The notes beneath the pieces were generated by a model, which was not told the DNA's origin, did not search any database, and was given only the letters and a program-made list of their open reading frames with translations. The position numbers were made by a program, and so were the translations under genes. Of a stretch of DNA of 64,000 bases, positions 34,627 through 46,127 are shown piece by piece. Position 1 is the first letter of the stretch; the number at the start of each line of letters is the position of its first letter. The DNA is from Serpula lacrymans var. lacrymans S7.9 (lineage: Eukaryota > Basidiomycota > Agaricomycetes > Boletales > Serpulaceae), in assembly GCF_000218685.1 (NCBI RefSeq), contig NW_006763304.1, positions 219,349 to 283,348 of the forward strand, written 5' to 3'.

Positions 34627-35749
34627 ATGACCACCCACTCGAATCCCTCCAACAAAGGCGTACCGGCAGACAAGCTAGTTGCTCTTCCTAGTCTCTCTTG
34701 CTCACTCTCCTCGCTTCCTCAAGCACGGAGTCTCGACAGTGTCTCACTACATCCAAGCATGTACGCGCAGCGGGCAGCTGAAAGCGAAGCTAAGGTATAC
34801 ACTTAGCTCATGTCCGCTGGATGTCTCCGGTGTCCAACCTTTGTTCTCTTTCATAGCTAAAAAAGGTCTTGTCAAAAACTGCTGCATCGTTTCCTCAGAA
34901 CCCGCCACCTGTACCCGCTTACATGAACCCAGTATGTACCCGTCTTAACGTGATACCGAGTCGTCGCTAATCAATAACCGTCTCAGCCCCGCCATGACCC
35001 AAATTCACCCAGTTCATCGCCACCTCTGATGATGCGCAAATCAGTGAGTCCTGGTTGTCATGTTCTTTGTTTCCTTTCTCATAGCCTTTTAGCAAAGACC
35101 AAAATATTAGGCCAAGGAGGCTTTCCTAGATTTATTTCGTTTCGCCTGGGACTCGGTAGACATGGCACGGCCGACTCGACGCGGCATTCACAAAAACACT
35201 TGTCACGACAATTCGCTTTCTCTTTGCCTCATCATCATATCGCATCTATAGACACACTGCATACCTCTAGTACCGTTGACCATCAGACTATGACACTATT
35301 CCTTTTATTTCGCGTTGGGTTTTACTTGCTCTCTTGTCTCTTTCTTCTTTTGATTTCTTTCGTTTTCGTTTTGTCATCTTTGCAGAGCCTAGTGCTCTTC
35401 AGCCTCGGAATATATACCGGTAACAAGTAATCTGTAGCACAGGATAGTATTTCTTGGCTGCACGTCGTACTGTTATAATCTCATGGGTTCGTGATAGTAA
35501 AATGAGCTGTGACTGATATCATATGGACGCCTTCCGGAAGCATTGAGCACTGACACGCTCTGGCCTTTGTCCATCAATCCGCAGCCAAAGCTATTCATGG
35601 ATCTCGGCTATCATTCTGTTAGACGCACTGTATGTTATGTTTTCCCAGATCGCACCGCGCCAGTCGTCCCCGGGCCAAAGTGAGGGAACTAAGAACCTTA
35701 TCTGCACTGGACTCTCGAAAACTCTCTCATGCCTCGAAAACATTGACAG
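34627..35749 (+). CDS. Tentative hypothetical gene, at least four exons
   Basis: A splice-consistent chain was read from ATG 34627: exon 34627-34794, exon 34857-34931, a third from 34987 to about 35043-35051, a short one near 35387-35420, and a basic one at about 35655-35749. The product begins MTTHSNPSNKGVPADKLVAL and contains HPSMYAQRAAESEAKLKKVL, NPPPVPAYMNP and RASRPRAKVRELRTLSAL. It is Ser/Pro-rich then basic, with no domain I recognise. The third donor and the 3' end are uncertain; a possible last exon runs to a stop at 35838. Protein-like composition in successive spliced pieces is the only evidence. Confidence 0.35.
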
Positions 35750-35838
35750 GTACGTCCTCATTTACATATTGTGATCCTGATACTTGCTTAGGTCTTTATT
35801 TATCAATACGATTACCTTCATACCTTTTCTTTACATGA

Positions 35839-37034
35839 GGGTTGGTCGTCACGGGCCCTTGCCAAAGTTGAGTGCACATGCTTGTCTACATCATGTTTCA
35901 AATATTCGATATGTGATTTCGATAGACTTATGTGGGACATCGAAGGTACAAGCGTCAAATGTCAGGCTCAATCATTTCCCAATAACTAACCCTACCACCG
36001 CAAGCCAAGCTATGAGCCCTGGACTTGGTCGTGGCATGGGTGACCGGTCTCTATGCAACTGTTTTACTTCCCATACACGTGAATACACCTGTACATCCCT
36101 GCACATCTCGTCGCTATCTATGATGAGGTCAGCTACTGGAAATCGCGAAATTCTGGGTTCTTTCGCCATGATATGACATCTTGTGGTAACACTGAGCCCG
36201 GATAATAAGTTACTCAGTTATTCCTGCAACTCTGGTGTCTGCAACAGGAACAGGTCTGTTCTCATACATGTCTTACATTGGATACCACGATAATGAGGCC
36301 CTAGCGCTCGATTGGCGGGTCCAACAGAACTCCAACGGAAGGGTACTTCTAATCATGCATGCTTTCACTCGCTATCTGTCGGTTTTTTGTATCATCATCC
36401 GAACTCATCGCAGCTTAGGGCTATGGAAGCATCACTCTCGGGAACTAGCATAGCTATACGCCATGGCCAATCGCCTTGCCATAGGGGTCCCAATGCACTG
36501 ACACCCCTTTCGTGCATTCTAATCCGCAATGATGCCGACAAAGGCTATCTGGAACATGTATCGTGTCGTCCACGTTGCATTACAAAAAAGTAGTTCACCT
36601 GTCACTCAAGAACGTCCCTGTTCATCGGTGAGATTGCCCATGCTTCCCCCAGTAAGAGTTTGGCAACTTGCAATTCATTGAAAAATCGGTTCTTTCTCGG
36701 CCTTTATAATTGATCCTCGCGGTCAGTTCATTTTCGCGCTCAATAGTCTTCCCATTATTGACTATATTTTCTTATCTTCTTTTTCAAATTCAATAACCTA
36801 CACGTAAATTCAGCACCATTTCGTGGAGTAGAAAGCCTTCCTTCGGCCAATCAACAGTCATGTTCGTCTTTTATCTTTAGGAAAAACACGCAACGCGAGT
36901 ACTTCACAGGTACGCGCTACATCCTCCGATGAACGTTGATCATAGCCTACCTCCCGCACCATCGTACATTTTTGCCTCCTGGCAAACTATAATTTTCCTC
37001 CACGCCTTCTTGGTCTGATACCCCTCTCTGGAGT
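35839..37034. other. Intergenic; no gene supported
   Basis: Short frames only (for example 36235-36453), without domain or splice support. It may contain 3' exons of the tentative gene upstream, which I could not resolve. Confidence 0.4.
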
Positions 37035-37440
37035 CTAATAATATTGCCCCGGGAATTTCTGCTCCGCGGATATGTGTGCTGTGGCCAACATTTTCTCGTG
37101 CAAACTTTCAAACTCTCTTCTCTTCTCCTCGACGTAGGTTTCGGCGTCCGTCTTATCAGTAATATACGTCAGTGCATGCTTATTACTGCTCTGATCATCA
37201 CACCAGATCTCGCAGAGACGAATCTGAGTCACTTTAGCGAGTGAACTCAAAGCGTCCAGCCATGGTACCACCGCCGGTCGCGAGATAAGGGCAACAGCCC
37301 ATCAGCGCTCAGCTCGTGCGTCGTCAACAGATTCATAGATGGCGTGCATTAGAGTTTCCGAATAAACAACGCTAGCACAACATCCGAGTCATACAACGTC
37401 CCAGGGCTCACCGGCTTATCGTTTTTGCATTTCATCTTAC
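37035..37440 (-). pseudogene. Decayed protein-coding fragment, family unknown
   Basis: On the minus strand a protein-like path runs through GTLYDSDVVLALFIRKL, a frame change, HAIYESVDDARAER, an in-frame TGA, then WAVALISRPAVVPWLDALSS and VEEKRREFESLHEKMLATAH to a stop at 37035. The composition is clearly protein-like and helical, but one frame change and one nonsense codon interrupt it. I do not recognise the family. It lies just downstream of the P450 gene in the same orientation. Confidence 0.35.
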
Positions 37441-37767
37441 TGTTGATAACCCGACGACCATGCCGCTGTAGCACCCACTATCGGTTATTTCAACCACGGT
37501 TTCTTAACAGAACATCATTTGACATGCATCTCGAAGGATTGATAAGGATGAGAGAGTTTATTGACCGCTATCCGAGAGAAGAATTGCATCAGAAACCAGA
37601 TTTAGCTACAGAGATAGTAAAAGGAATTGTGATAGTGTGTACAAGAAGTAAGACAAAGATGAAAGGCACTCCTAAACTCGTGAGTATGCTTCCAACCACC
37701 CATCCACCCACCGGAAAAGCCATGCGCTGACGACAATCACAAGCATTCCAAGCCGCAAACCGTGCGT

Positions 37768-39938
37768 TTATATCTCGGCAACGAGTTTCAAAGCTTGTTC
37801 GGACCTGGGACGTATATCACATTGGAATACATTTGGCGTCCTGCATAACATTATGACAGTCAACTCAGCGCAAACCTCCAACGATGGTTGTACGCACCGG
37901 AAAACAGAGTTATCAAACACAACCTCCGGCTCAACAACGTTCCCGCGGTCATCTACAGCCTTCCCAAATTTGAGTGTCGACAACATCGATACCATGAGCA
38001 ACCACGCCGAGGATTCTACCAAATTGGCACCTGGACAGCGTCTGCGCCCGAAACCGAAGACATATGTTCGAGGATCCCGTCTTCGCTCCGTTGCATCGTC
38101 GACTGCAGGTTCCATATAGCGTTCAGGTTTGAACGCGTGCGCATCAGGGAATAACTTCTCATCGCGGGTTATAGCCCTGAGCCACATGACTTGAGTGCGT
38201 GATAGTTAATCACAGCCAAAGTAGAACATACCAGATATTTCCGAAGACCTAGATAAGTAAAATTTAAACCAGTACTCAAACACGAAGATAATAGAGGCGT
38301 ACCAGGGAACCCTTTGGTATGAACATCCCTTCGTATATATCGTCTTCTGTTAGTCTATGTGGAAGGTCTTCCATATACTATCGGCTTCTATTATCTCGGG
38401 TCAAAAATAGTGTACTCACTCAGTGGTACTGGTGCACCCCACCTAAGGCACTCAGTAAAAATGGCGTCACAGTAGGGCAGCTCTGGACGGTCTGCAAAAG
38501 TTGGAAGTCGTGTTGTCCCAACGACAGAATCCAGTTCTGCCTGTGCCCGTTCAAGGACAGATGGATGCTGAATCATAGCAAGAATGAAATGCGAAAGCGC
38601 GGTGATTGTCTACAGTCAATCAAAAGGCTCAGTTTTCCGAAGTACATTCTTTCACTTTCAAATGCTTACCGTGTCGATGCTAGCTGTTTACCCAGATCCA
38701 TATATCAACAAGCAAGTAAACAAATTGGACTGATGTACGGACCAGAGTACATCGAATTGGCAGTCCAACGAATGTCGAAATCAGCTAATGAGTTCACTGG
38801 CGCAGCTTTTTCTTTTTGGTGATCAGCCTCGAGCAAGGTGGAAACGAAAGACGGAAGGGCAGTTCCTTTTCTCTGAGAGGAACATCAATATAAATAAGGG
38901 CAGCGAGCACAATACACAAACCAGTTCATCCTTGACAAATTCATACGGACGATGGACAAATTCTTCCATCTTCGCTTTCCATATAATGGCATTTCGCTTG
39001 AAACCTGCACCTGGCATCCATGTTGGAAGGTACTTGACTATGGTGTCGGCAGGATGCGAGATTAGTATTGATATCTGGCCATTTTGCAGCTGTGCACAAC
39101 ATACGTGATGGAAAGATGTCCACAGGCCAGATACCGCCTCCTGAAGCGATGCGGTTCGAAAGAAGGTTCACACATTCTTCAGCAAGTCGCAAAAATTGGT
39201 CTTCGTTCGTTTTCACCTGATGTCCGTAAACGACCAACAGTGTGAGGCCCCCAGCGTATCTGCGAATGTGGTCGGTGTATTTCTCTGGTTCTGCGAGAAG
39301 ACGACGAAGGAAGGGACGCGTTTCGAGCTCAAGTTGGGGGTGATAGGTCTTGATACTCGAAGGACCTAATGCACTTTGCATCAATTTCCGCTGACGGCGG
39401 GATGTCTCGCCGTAGGGTGTGAATGCGACCTGATGAGTGGCCGGTCAGTTTTCAAATTCAAAAATTTACCACGATAGATACCATATTTTCACATCCACAT
39501 CTGCCATGAGCAACGGACGTTCAGAGATGATCAGGGCAAAGCAAAAAGGGATCCTTACAACTCGCCAGCCATAACGAGACGTGGCTTATCCGAATAAATC
39601 GCGCCCCGCTTATCCAGAAGTTCAAAGGCGGCTTCCGGAGTATTAAGGAAGACGAGGCCTTGTCCGAAGACATGTAGATATGTGATTTTCCCTGGTATAA
39701 CGCGTCATTCATGGATTCTATGCATCCAGGAATGTCCAGACCACTCACCATACTGCTTCGCCCAACGAGCTGCCACGAGCCAGAGTTCTTTCGCAGTGAG
39801 ATCGCGGATGTTGCCCAGAACCGGAAGTGGTGATGGCCCTGGAGGATAAGGCGCTGACTGGTGCTTCCGTTTCGCGAACGAACGGAGAAGGACGAAAGCG
39901 AGAAGAGCGGTGAAAGTGACTGCGATTGTTGAAGACAT
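37768..39938 (-). CDS. Cytochrome P450 monooxygenase, 12 exons, 516 aa
   Basis: Haem-thiolate monooxygenase anchored in the ER by an N-terminal helix (AVTFTALLAFVLLRSF) followed by the PYPPGPSPLPVLGN hinge. Minus-strand exons: 39749-39938, 39559-39691, 39482-39500, 39105-39429, 38922-39037, 38743-38872, 38670-38683, 38420-38609, 38303-38367, 38232-38248, 37898-38176, 37768-37840. Hallmarks: I-helix ASIDTT split over exons 7 and 8, K-helix ECLR (in FTECLRWGAPVPL), FKPERY, and the haem loop FGFGRRRCPG with its cysteine ligand. Length and motif spacing are normal and the frame is intact. The sequence is of the general basidiomycete type often labelled O-methylsterigmatocystin-oxidoreductase-like; the substrate cannot be inferred. 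No terpene cyclase or PKS is nearby. Three exons are only 14-19 nt. Confidence 0.88.
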
Positions 39939-41845
39939 GGTACCAGCAGTACCAAGGGAAAAGGCGAGAAAAAGCAGGGATGAAAAGAGAGACGGTGGTT
40001 GGGTTTATAAATTGCTAGAACCAGAGCAAAATCAAGAAGCAGAGTGCACGAGAAGAAAACAGTTTAAGGCATAGCTGCAAACTAAAAAAGCCTTTAAAAA
40101 GATATGTGGATTAGCTAATCAATATGAGTGTCGGCCTGAAGCATATTCGCGGACTTTCAAACAGATCAGGTTCCGGTTCGTACGGCCCACTCATCTTGAT
40201 GATCAAATGTACAATTGGCGCCGATCCCAGTAAAGCATAGGTTACACTGCTACCATCACAAACACTCGACAGCACGGTCTCGTGGACGCTCATCCCATGC
40301 CCAGCAAGTGGATCCGTGCTCTACAGTATCTATCGATGGAAATCTGACAACTATCCTGGTAGCCTTTTCCAATTTCTCCCAGTCGTATTCAGGGTCAACG
40401 GCAATTATATTACAATGTTTCAAGCATAGCAATCCAGATACCACGAAAACTGCGCGCTTTATACAATGTGCCGAACGTAAACTACAAAGATGACACTTGA
40501 AATTTTGAAATGTAGCAAGAGCACCACTCCGAAATCAGTCGGAACGACTCGCCGTTGCATGCCAGGACCAATATTGTGTGTGTAAGCCCTTCAAACGTGA
40601 AACGCAACGTTGCGATAGCTGATTTGGCAGTGGCGCACGCAGCGCAGAGGGCACTGTGTCCTGTCTGGCTCAGTATATCCCGCTTTACTCACAGTGCGAG
40701 CCCCAAAACCGAGATATGGAGCCACGGACCAATAATGTCAATATGGCGATATGTATAGACCTTACAGCTGTGTCATCCTCCTCAGCGGATAGCTTGCATA
40801 TAAAATTCAGTCTTATGACACTATTCTACAGTACAAATACAATCACCACGGGATAGTTGCGTGCGACAATATGGGTACATATAGTACCACGATGACATGG
40901 CACCGGCGTCAGTCAGAGATGGTGCGCCCATTTCATATCAATTCTTTCTACTGACACTATTCCACGCCGTAGATCTATCGCATCGTGCCACAATATCATA
41001 GCGCAAGCGTCAGAGATGATGCATATATTTCATATTCCTTTTACTGACAGTATTCCACGCCATATCAGGGATCTATCGTATCGTACCAAAAATTACCATA
41101 GCGCCAGCGTCAGAGATGGCGCATTTATTTCATATTCCTTTTACTGACACCATTCCACGCCGTATTTAAGGCATCCATCGTATGGTACCTGATGATGATA
41201 TGAAAGTGTATGGGCCGGACAGACCAGAGCAATGTATGTATAGTATAGTTCACTTAAATTCTGTCAACGCAATCTCACGTATCAACATGGTGGGCTTTCA
41301 GATGGTCGGTATTACAGTATGATACGGCCAAATGAAAATGGTATGTTGGCTCCGTCCTACGTCGCTGGTAGTAGTGACCCCACAATGGCTTTCGAAGACT
41401 GTCTGCGTATGCAAGGGTCAATTTATATTTTGTATGGACGTGCTACCTATCTAATAATGTTGTTCCATAGGAGTCTCTTCTCCTTCCCTATCAGCATCAG
41501 CATAAGTACACATCAAACCTCAATATTTTTCATCTTGCGGATCCTCAGCCGATTCCAAACAGCCAGAAAACTCTCATATACAACATAGCGCGATCTTGTG
41601 ACATATAGTCAGTGGATTTGCGAATCTGCTTTAGCGTGTTATCGCCGGCGCTGGTGTTGATTTGCGCGAGTCGAGCGTCCATGGTTAGTGAGAAAAGCAG
41701 CTGGTGGCGAATATTTGGTATGCCCTTTTTAACATGAAATCCGTCCACCACGAACAAAGCGAGACATCTGCCAAAAAATGCAACTCTCTAATTAAACAAT
41801 CAGTTCGTGACGTGGGACTTACTAGTAAGTTCAGCCAAAATGTCA
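39939..41845. other. Intergenic with a tandem repeat; no gene supported
   Basis: Upstream of the P450 start. A minus-strand frame at 40258-40430 (DPEYDWEKLEKATRIVVRF) looks protein-like but is isolated. The 40.9-41.2 kb tandem repeat is listed separately. The rest is plain sequence. Confidence 0.45.
40900..41195. repeat. Three-copy tandem repeat with 100-bp period
   Basis: The word GCGYMAGCGTCAGAGATGRYGC recurs at about 40905, 41001 and 41101, each followed by TTTCATAT...TTACTGACA, then ATTCCACGCCRTA and a CTATCGTATCGTACCA-type block. Spacing between copies two and three is exactly 100 bp. The copies differ by point changes and small indels, so the array is old. Confidence 0.8.
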
Positions 41846-41936
41846 TGATGGAAGGGAGATTCGAACTCCCGCCTCAATGAGACCAGATAGAACAAGTTCC
41901 TGATTCTGGCGCCTTAGACCGCTCGGCCATTCCACC
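41846..41936 (-). tRNA. tRNA-Leu (anticodon CAG) with 10-nt intron
   Basis: The minus strand folds as a class II tRNA. Acceptor GGTGGAA pairs with TTCCATC and is followed by A73; the D arm has GCC/GGC; the anticodon stem is CCAGA/TCTGG; the T arm is GGGAG-TTCGAAT-CTCCC with a long variable arm before it. The anticodon loop reads A-T-CAG-G, then a 10-nt intron (AACTTGTTCT) at the canonical 37/38 position, then A. Leu identity is supported by the class II arm, discriminator A and anticodon CAG. Internal A-box (TGGCCGAGCGG) and B-box (GTTCGAATC) are present. Confidence 0.93.
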
Positions 41937-43603
41937 ATTAACCTCGGGCCTCGACAACAGCGACCATTTCCAGCCATAGCTCTGGTCAACCAAGTTTTCG
42001 CCGGTTCTCACTATGACGCGCTTCTGTCCTTGAAAGCCTGAACGTTTGAACGTCCGCAACCTTTTTCAATACCACTACGATCGTTCCTTGAAGTAAACGC
42101 CTTTGCAGTATCGAGTAACGATATCTGCGCCCTGAGATCAGCGCATCAACATGTTCTGCCCATCGAACCTGATGCACACTACAATAGCTGCACACTACGT
42201 CCGCGGACTCGCAACGAGAAGTATACAGGCACATATACCGAGCTGATCGCATTAGCAACCTAGTGACATCGCTATTCAAACACGCTCCCCCAGTGGGTAA
42301 CTTCGATAAATAGTGATATTGCAAGGTATGTCACCATCAAGTACTAATACGAACTCTTTGTCGCGCTAAAGTTAGTGAAACAGTTATTTACTGGGGCGAG
42401 TAGCCCTCGATCGAGACCAATGGAGCTCAAAGGGCTTAGCGCTCAAAAGTCATAGATATAAGCCAAGCACATTGTGTCGTATGAATTATTTTAGTTGTTT
42501 TCTAGGTGGACCTTCTATGACCTCAAGTTTTTTTCATGCCAGCCGTACAGGTTTGTAAAATTTTTCACCATCATCGCCGCCTCCGCTGACTTCGTAACCT
42601 TGTATTATAGGATATTGCTACTTATGGGCCTTTCTTCCTAGAGTGTCATTATTGCGATCTAAATTCAGTCGGTGGATTTTCTGGCACTTGATCACGGCGT
42701 TCGGGAATCTACTTGATACAATCGATCCTGCAATATCGTATCGTTAAAAGGATAAAGCTGGACATTCAATCATGAGTTTATTCTGGTAATCGTTGACAGT
42801 GGTCACAGAAATGAGGTCAACTGAACTTCATCTTACACTCCAGAACTGTTCCCAGGCAGTCAGCAAGTTGCCGAGGACGTATTCATTAAGTTCTTCGGAC
42901 CCCTTCTTTGGTTTACAAGCAATAATCGAACTTGCTTGATATCTCCCTTGAAAGGCTCATCTTCGCAAACATGGTAGCTGACTGTCGGCGGTGCTTACTG
43001 ACACTCAACCTAGCAGCTTTTCTCGCTAAAGATCCGGGCCCCTTCGTCTACGATGCTCTCACCTGGTGGCCATTTTCTTAATACCGGAACCTTCCCTTTT
43101 CGTAAGCGGAACAGTGGCCATAAAATCACGTGCGGAAGCTCACTACACGTGTGGCTTCCAATCGCTGTCAACTTGAATCCCAGAATGAAACAATCTGTCT
43201 AGCCAAGTTTATCGTCGTCGACTCAGCTTTATACTCATGATCAGCGCCCGATACCGCGTTTTGACTATGATACTACGTGTAAAACTCGAATGTGTAGTTA
43301 TCCAGGGCGCGATAATTATCCTGGACATCTTAATTCCGTCATATTCACGGTGTCTCCCATGGTTCTCCAGTTGCCGTAACGGTCCGTTACGATAGAACAG
43401 GTACTCCACGCGGAAGGTTTTTAATTTTCCTTTCCTGAGGTTCCTCTAAAAGCCTAGAAGTTTAGACAAAAAGGCTTGAAATGGAAGTGGTTCACTGTAC
43501 TACATATAGCCCATGCAACCTGTCTATCCTTGGACGCGGACTGTACCTCAAAACACTTTTTTTTAGTGGCGTCCTTGTTCAACAGTGCCCCTCATAGCAC
43601 CCA
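41937..43603. other. Intergenic; no gene supported
   Basis: About 1.7 kb between the tRNA and the DUF6534-like gene. Frames are short and scattered. An apparent frame overlapping the tRNA is only the translated tRNA. Confidence 0.5.
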
Positions 43604-45591
43604 ATGTCGCTTCCTCCACAGGCTGCGCTCCCGTTCAACACTGACAGTACACTAGGTGCACTACTCGTCGGTGGTCTTGTCGCTGCAGCGTACGTGTTTT
43701 CTAGTTAGACGCTCTGACTACGTGCACTGATCCGTGTTCAATGATAGATTTTGGGGAGTGACCTGTGCTCAAACACTCATTTATTTTCAGCACAGTTCGA
43801 GTGACCGTCTCTCACTCAAATTATTTGTAGGCAGATCTCGCCCTCTGATATTCGCTTCGTGACTGTATTGACGCTGACTCTCAGGTATCATTCCTTTGGT
43901 GAGGGATTCTCTCACTTTACGACGGGTGCGCTTGATATATCGTTTGCGATTAGGGTTTTGGATACCTTTGACTCTTGTCTTACGAGTCATATTCTGTATT
44001 GGTATTTCGTGAAAAATTATTTCAATCCTTCAGCTATTGCTTCTCCTGTCTGGTCAGTCTCTGTTTTCCTCTTCGCTTGCGGTCATATTCACTGATTGAC
44101 GTATAGGAGTGTCTTGGTAAGTGATGGCAGCTCTCTGCAGTATGTCTCGAGCTCAAGCGGTAGTATCTAGATACATGTCGCAATAACTGTGAGTTTACCC
44201 GCCATGTTATTCGCCGCTTTAGTGTTTAATTCATCTCTACAGTCACTCACAGACGTGCTTATCAGGGCGTAAGATAATTGTATTTCTTCAGATTACCACT
44301 CACTAACGTCCTGCAGTATGTATGCCCGTCGGGTGTATCAATGTATGTCCGTGCCAAATTTAGGTATCAAGGTCTGACTTTCCATTTTTAGTGAGCGGCC
44401 ACAGCATACTATTAACGGCAGTAGTGGTACGAAAAATCGATCTTCAAGAGGTATCTAGTTGCTGATATTATTACAGGTCGCCATATCGCTTCTCGACTTG
44501 AGTCAGAATTACTTTTTTCTTGGCTTACACGTTCATCCTAACCCCTTGTTTTTCGTGACTTAGTTTGTGGCTTCAGTGAGTATCGCAACTATGGATAAAC
44601 ATTTCATGGTCTGACTCTCTCACAGTGATCACAGTGAAAGCGTTGGTAATGTTTCATGCGGGTATTGTCCCTTTACTGAGTCTCGTTTGTCCAGGTTCAA
44701 ACTAGGCTCCTTCGCAGAGCTGAACACGATCTCTGTGAGCCGCAATGGGTAAATAGTTTGTATCGGTCTTCTGACTTCTCGTGTCAGGGTCTCATGTACA
44801 CAAATTTCGCTGCGGGATTCTCCGGTGACCTGTTTGTCGCTGTCGTCTTGTGTTATTATCTTTGGAGGTCCAGGACCGGATTTCGAGGGTCAGTGGGTCG
44901 CCAGGCATGACCGTATACCGATTAACGCCGTGTTAAAACTTCTAGAACGGACACACTTGTCAAGTCTCTCGTCTCATATATCATCACTACAGGTAAGTCA
45001 GACGCAGAGTCCCACAGTACGCTGTTACTGAATCTTCTTCTCGTTAAGGTTTACTCACGGCGTATGTCTTGCTTTCGATATGCTGATCCTTTTCCACCGC
45101 TGATCGGTAATTGCTGTGTATCAGCGTGGATGCGAGCTTAGGCATGATATTCGTGAGTTTTCCCCGTTTATAATTACCCTTGACGCCGAACTCAAGTTAT
45201 TCATGGGCTACAGTACATTGTTATGCCCAATAACTTTGTCTTCATTGCATTCTACTTCAACCTGGCTAAAAGTACGTGTTCTTCACTCCAACCCCGCATA
45301 CTGCCCGCAAATAAGGCTATTTACTTATACGGACCGTTCATTATAGTGTACATCAATTCGTACCTGGCACTGTACGTCGTTTTCCACGGTTTCGTCATCT
45401 CACGAGTTTAAGGGCTCCTGTTTCTCAGGCTCAACGCTCGCGAAGGTCTCCGAGAGAATTCCGAGGGTGGTGTTTCTGTCCACCTCTCAGATCTTTCCCA
45501 TCTCCCGTTCAGCGTCAGTAACGAACAGAGCTCACCAACACTGTCGGCTCCCATGGATAAGGCAAGTCCCGTGTTCCCCGAGTCAAGTTGA
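43604..45591 (+). CDS. DUF6534-like multi-pass membrane protein, 20 exons, 306 aa
   Basis: Seven-helix-like membrane protein of a large Agaricomycete family without known function. A GT-AG chain in phase from ATG 43604 to TGA 45591 uses exons 43604-43689, 43748-43826, 43885-43898, 43954-44052, 44107-44116, 44171-44188, 44243-44268, 44317-44342, 44392-44426, 44477-44501, 44564-44575, 44626-44641, 44695-44734, 44788-44888, 44946-44992, 45049-45061, 45125-45152, 45214-45271, 45347-45371 and 45429-45591 (921 nt). The product shows family blocks FNTDSTLGALLVGGLVAAAF, VLDTFDSCLTSHILYWY, NYFNPSAIASPVWSV, GDLFVAVVLCYYLWRSRTGF and NNFVFIAFYFNLAKMYINSY. Six exons are 10-18 nt. The donor after exon 12 (GTTGGT) is atypical, chosen because it restores FKLGSFAELNTIS. 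The Ser-rich C-terminal tail (about residues 255-306) is cytoplasmic-like. Confidence 0.8.
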
Positions 45592-46127
45592 TCGCTTTTA
45601 ATAAGCCTTGAAATAGGGCTTTGGGCTATCGAATGACCGCCTTACGTTTGCTACTGACAGTGCTAATCGGAAGAGCGACGATGAATACGAACACTTTACA
45701 GTGTTGTAAAAGTATAAAAGTTGTTTCCGAGTAGAACTCGAAGACAGGGACTTCAGATCATCCTAGCATGCATGGGAAGTACAAAAACAACGATAACGAG
45801 ATGAGGGTCAGCCTTAGCGCCTGGAAACACTGCCTCTTGTTATCATTGTATGATAGAGAGATACTGGTACATTGCATAGAGCTGAAGGGAGTATGCGGTA
45901 GTTCTGCTAGAGAGTCCCAAGTGAGACAAACCCTTTAACAAAGTGTGGAGCCAAAGAACCTCTGCTCCCACCTAAAGTAGGCTATGTCACTGCGTCACTG
46001 AAGTCACCTGGAGAATGTGGTGCGGAGCCAATGCCTTAATAGTTCAGTGTGGAAAGGATAAAATGTAGCGCCTTGTCCTCGTTTCAATTTTGTGCTTCCC
46101 TACCAGTGACCTCTTGAGCGTATACCC
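45592..46127. other. Intergenic; upstream region of ATG27
   Basis: No gene. Plain sequence between two plus-strand genes. Confidence 0.6.

Noticed and set aside
40900..41195. CRISPR-like array
   Set aside because: Units are adjacent 100-bp tandem repeats without unique spacers, in a eukaryotic genome.
41874..42059. Open frame over the tRNA gene
   Set aside because: It is the translated tRNA-Leu sequence (MAERSKAPESGT), a well-known artefact.
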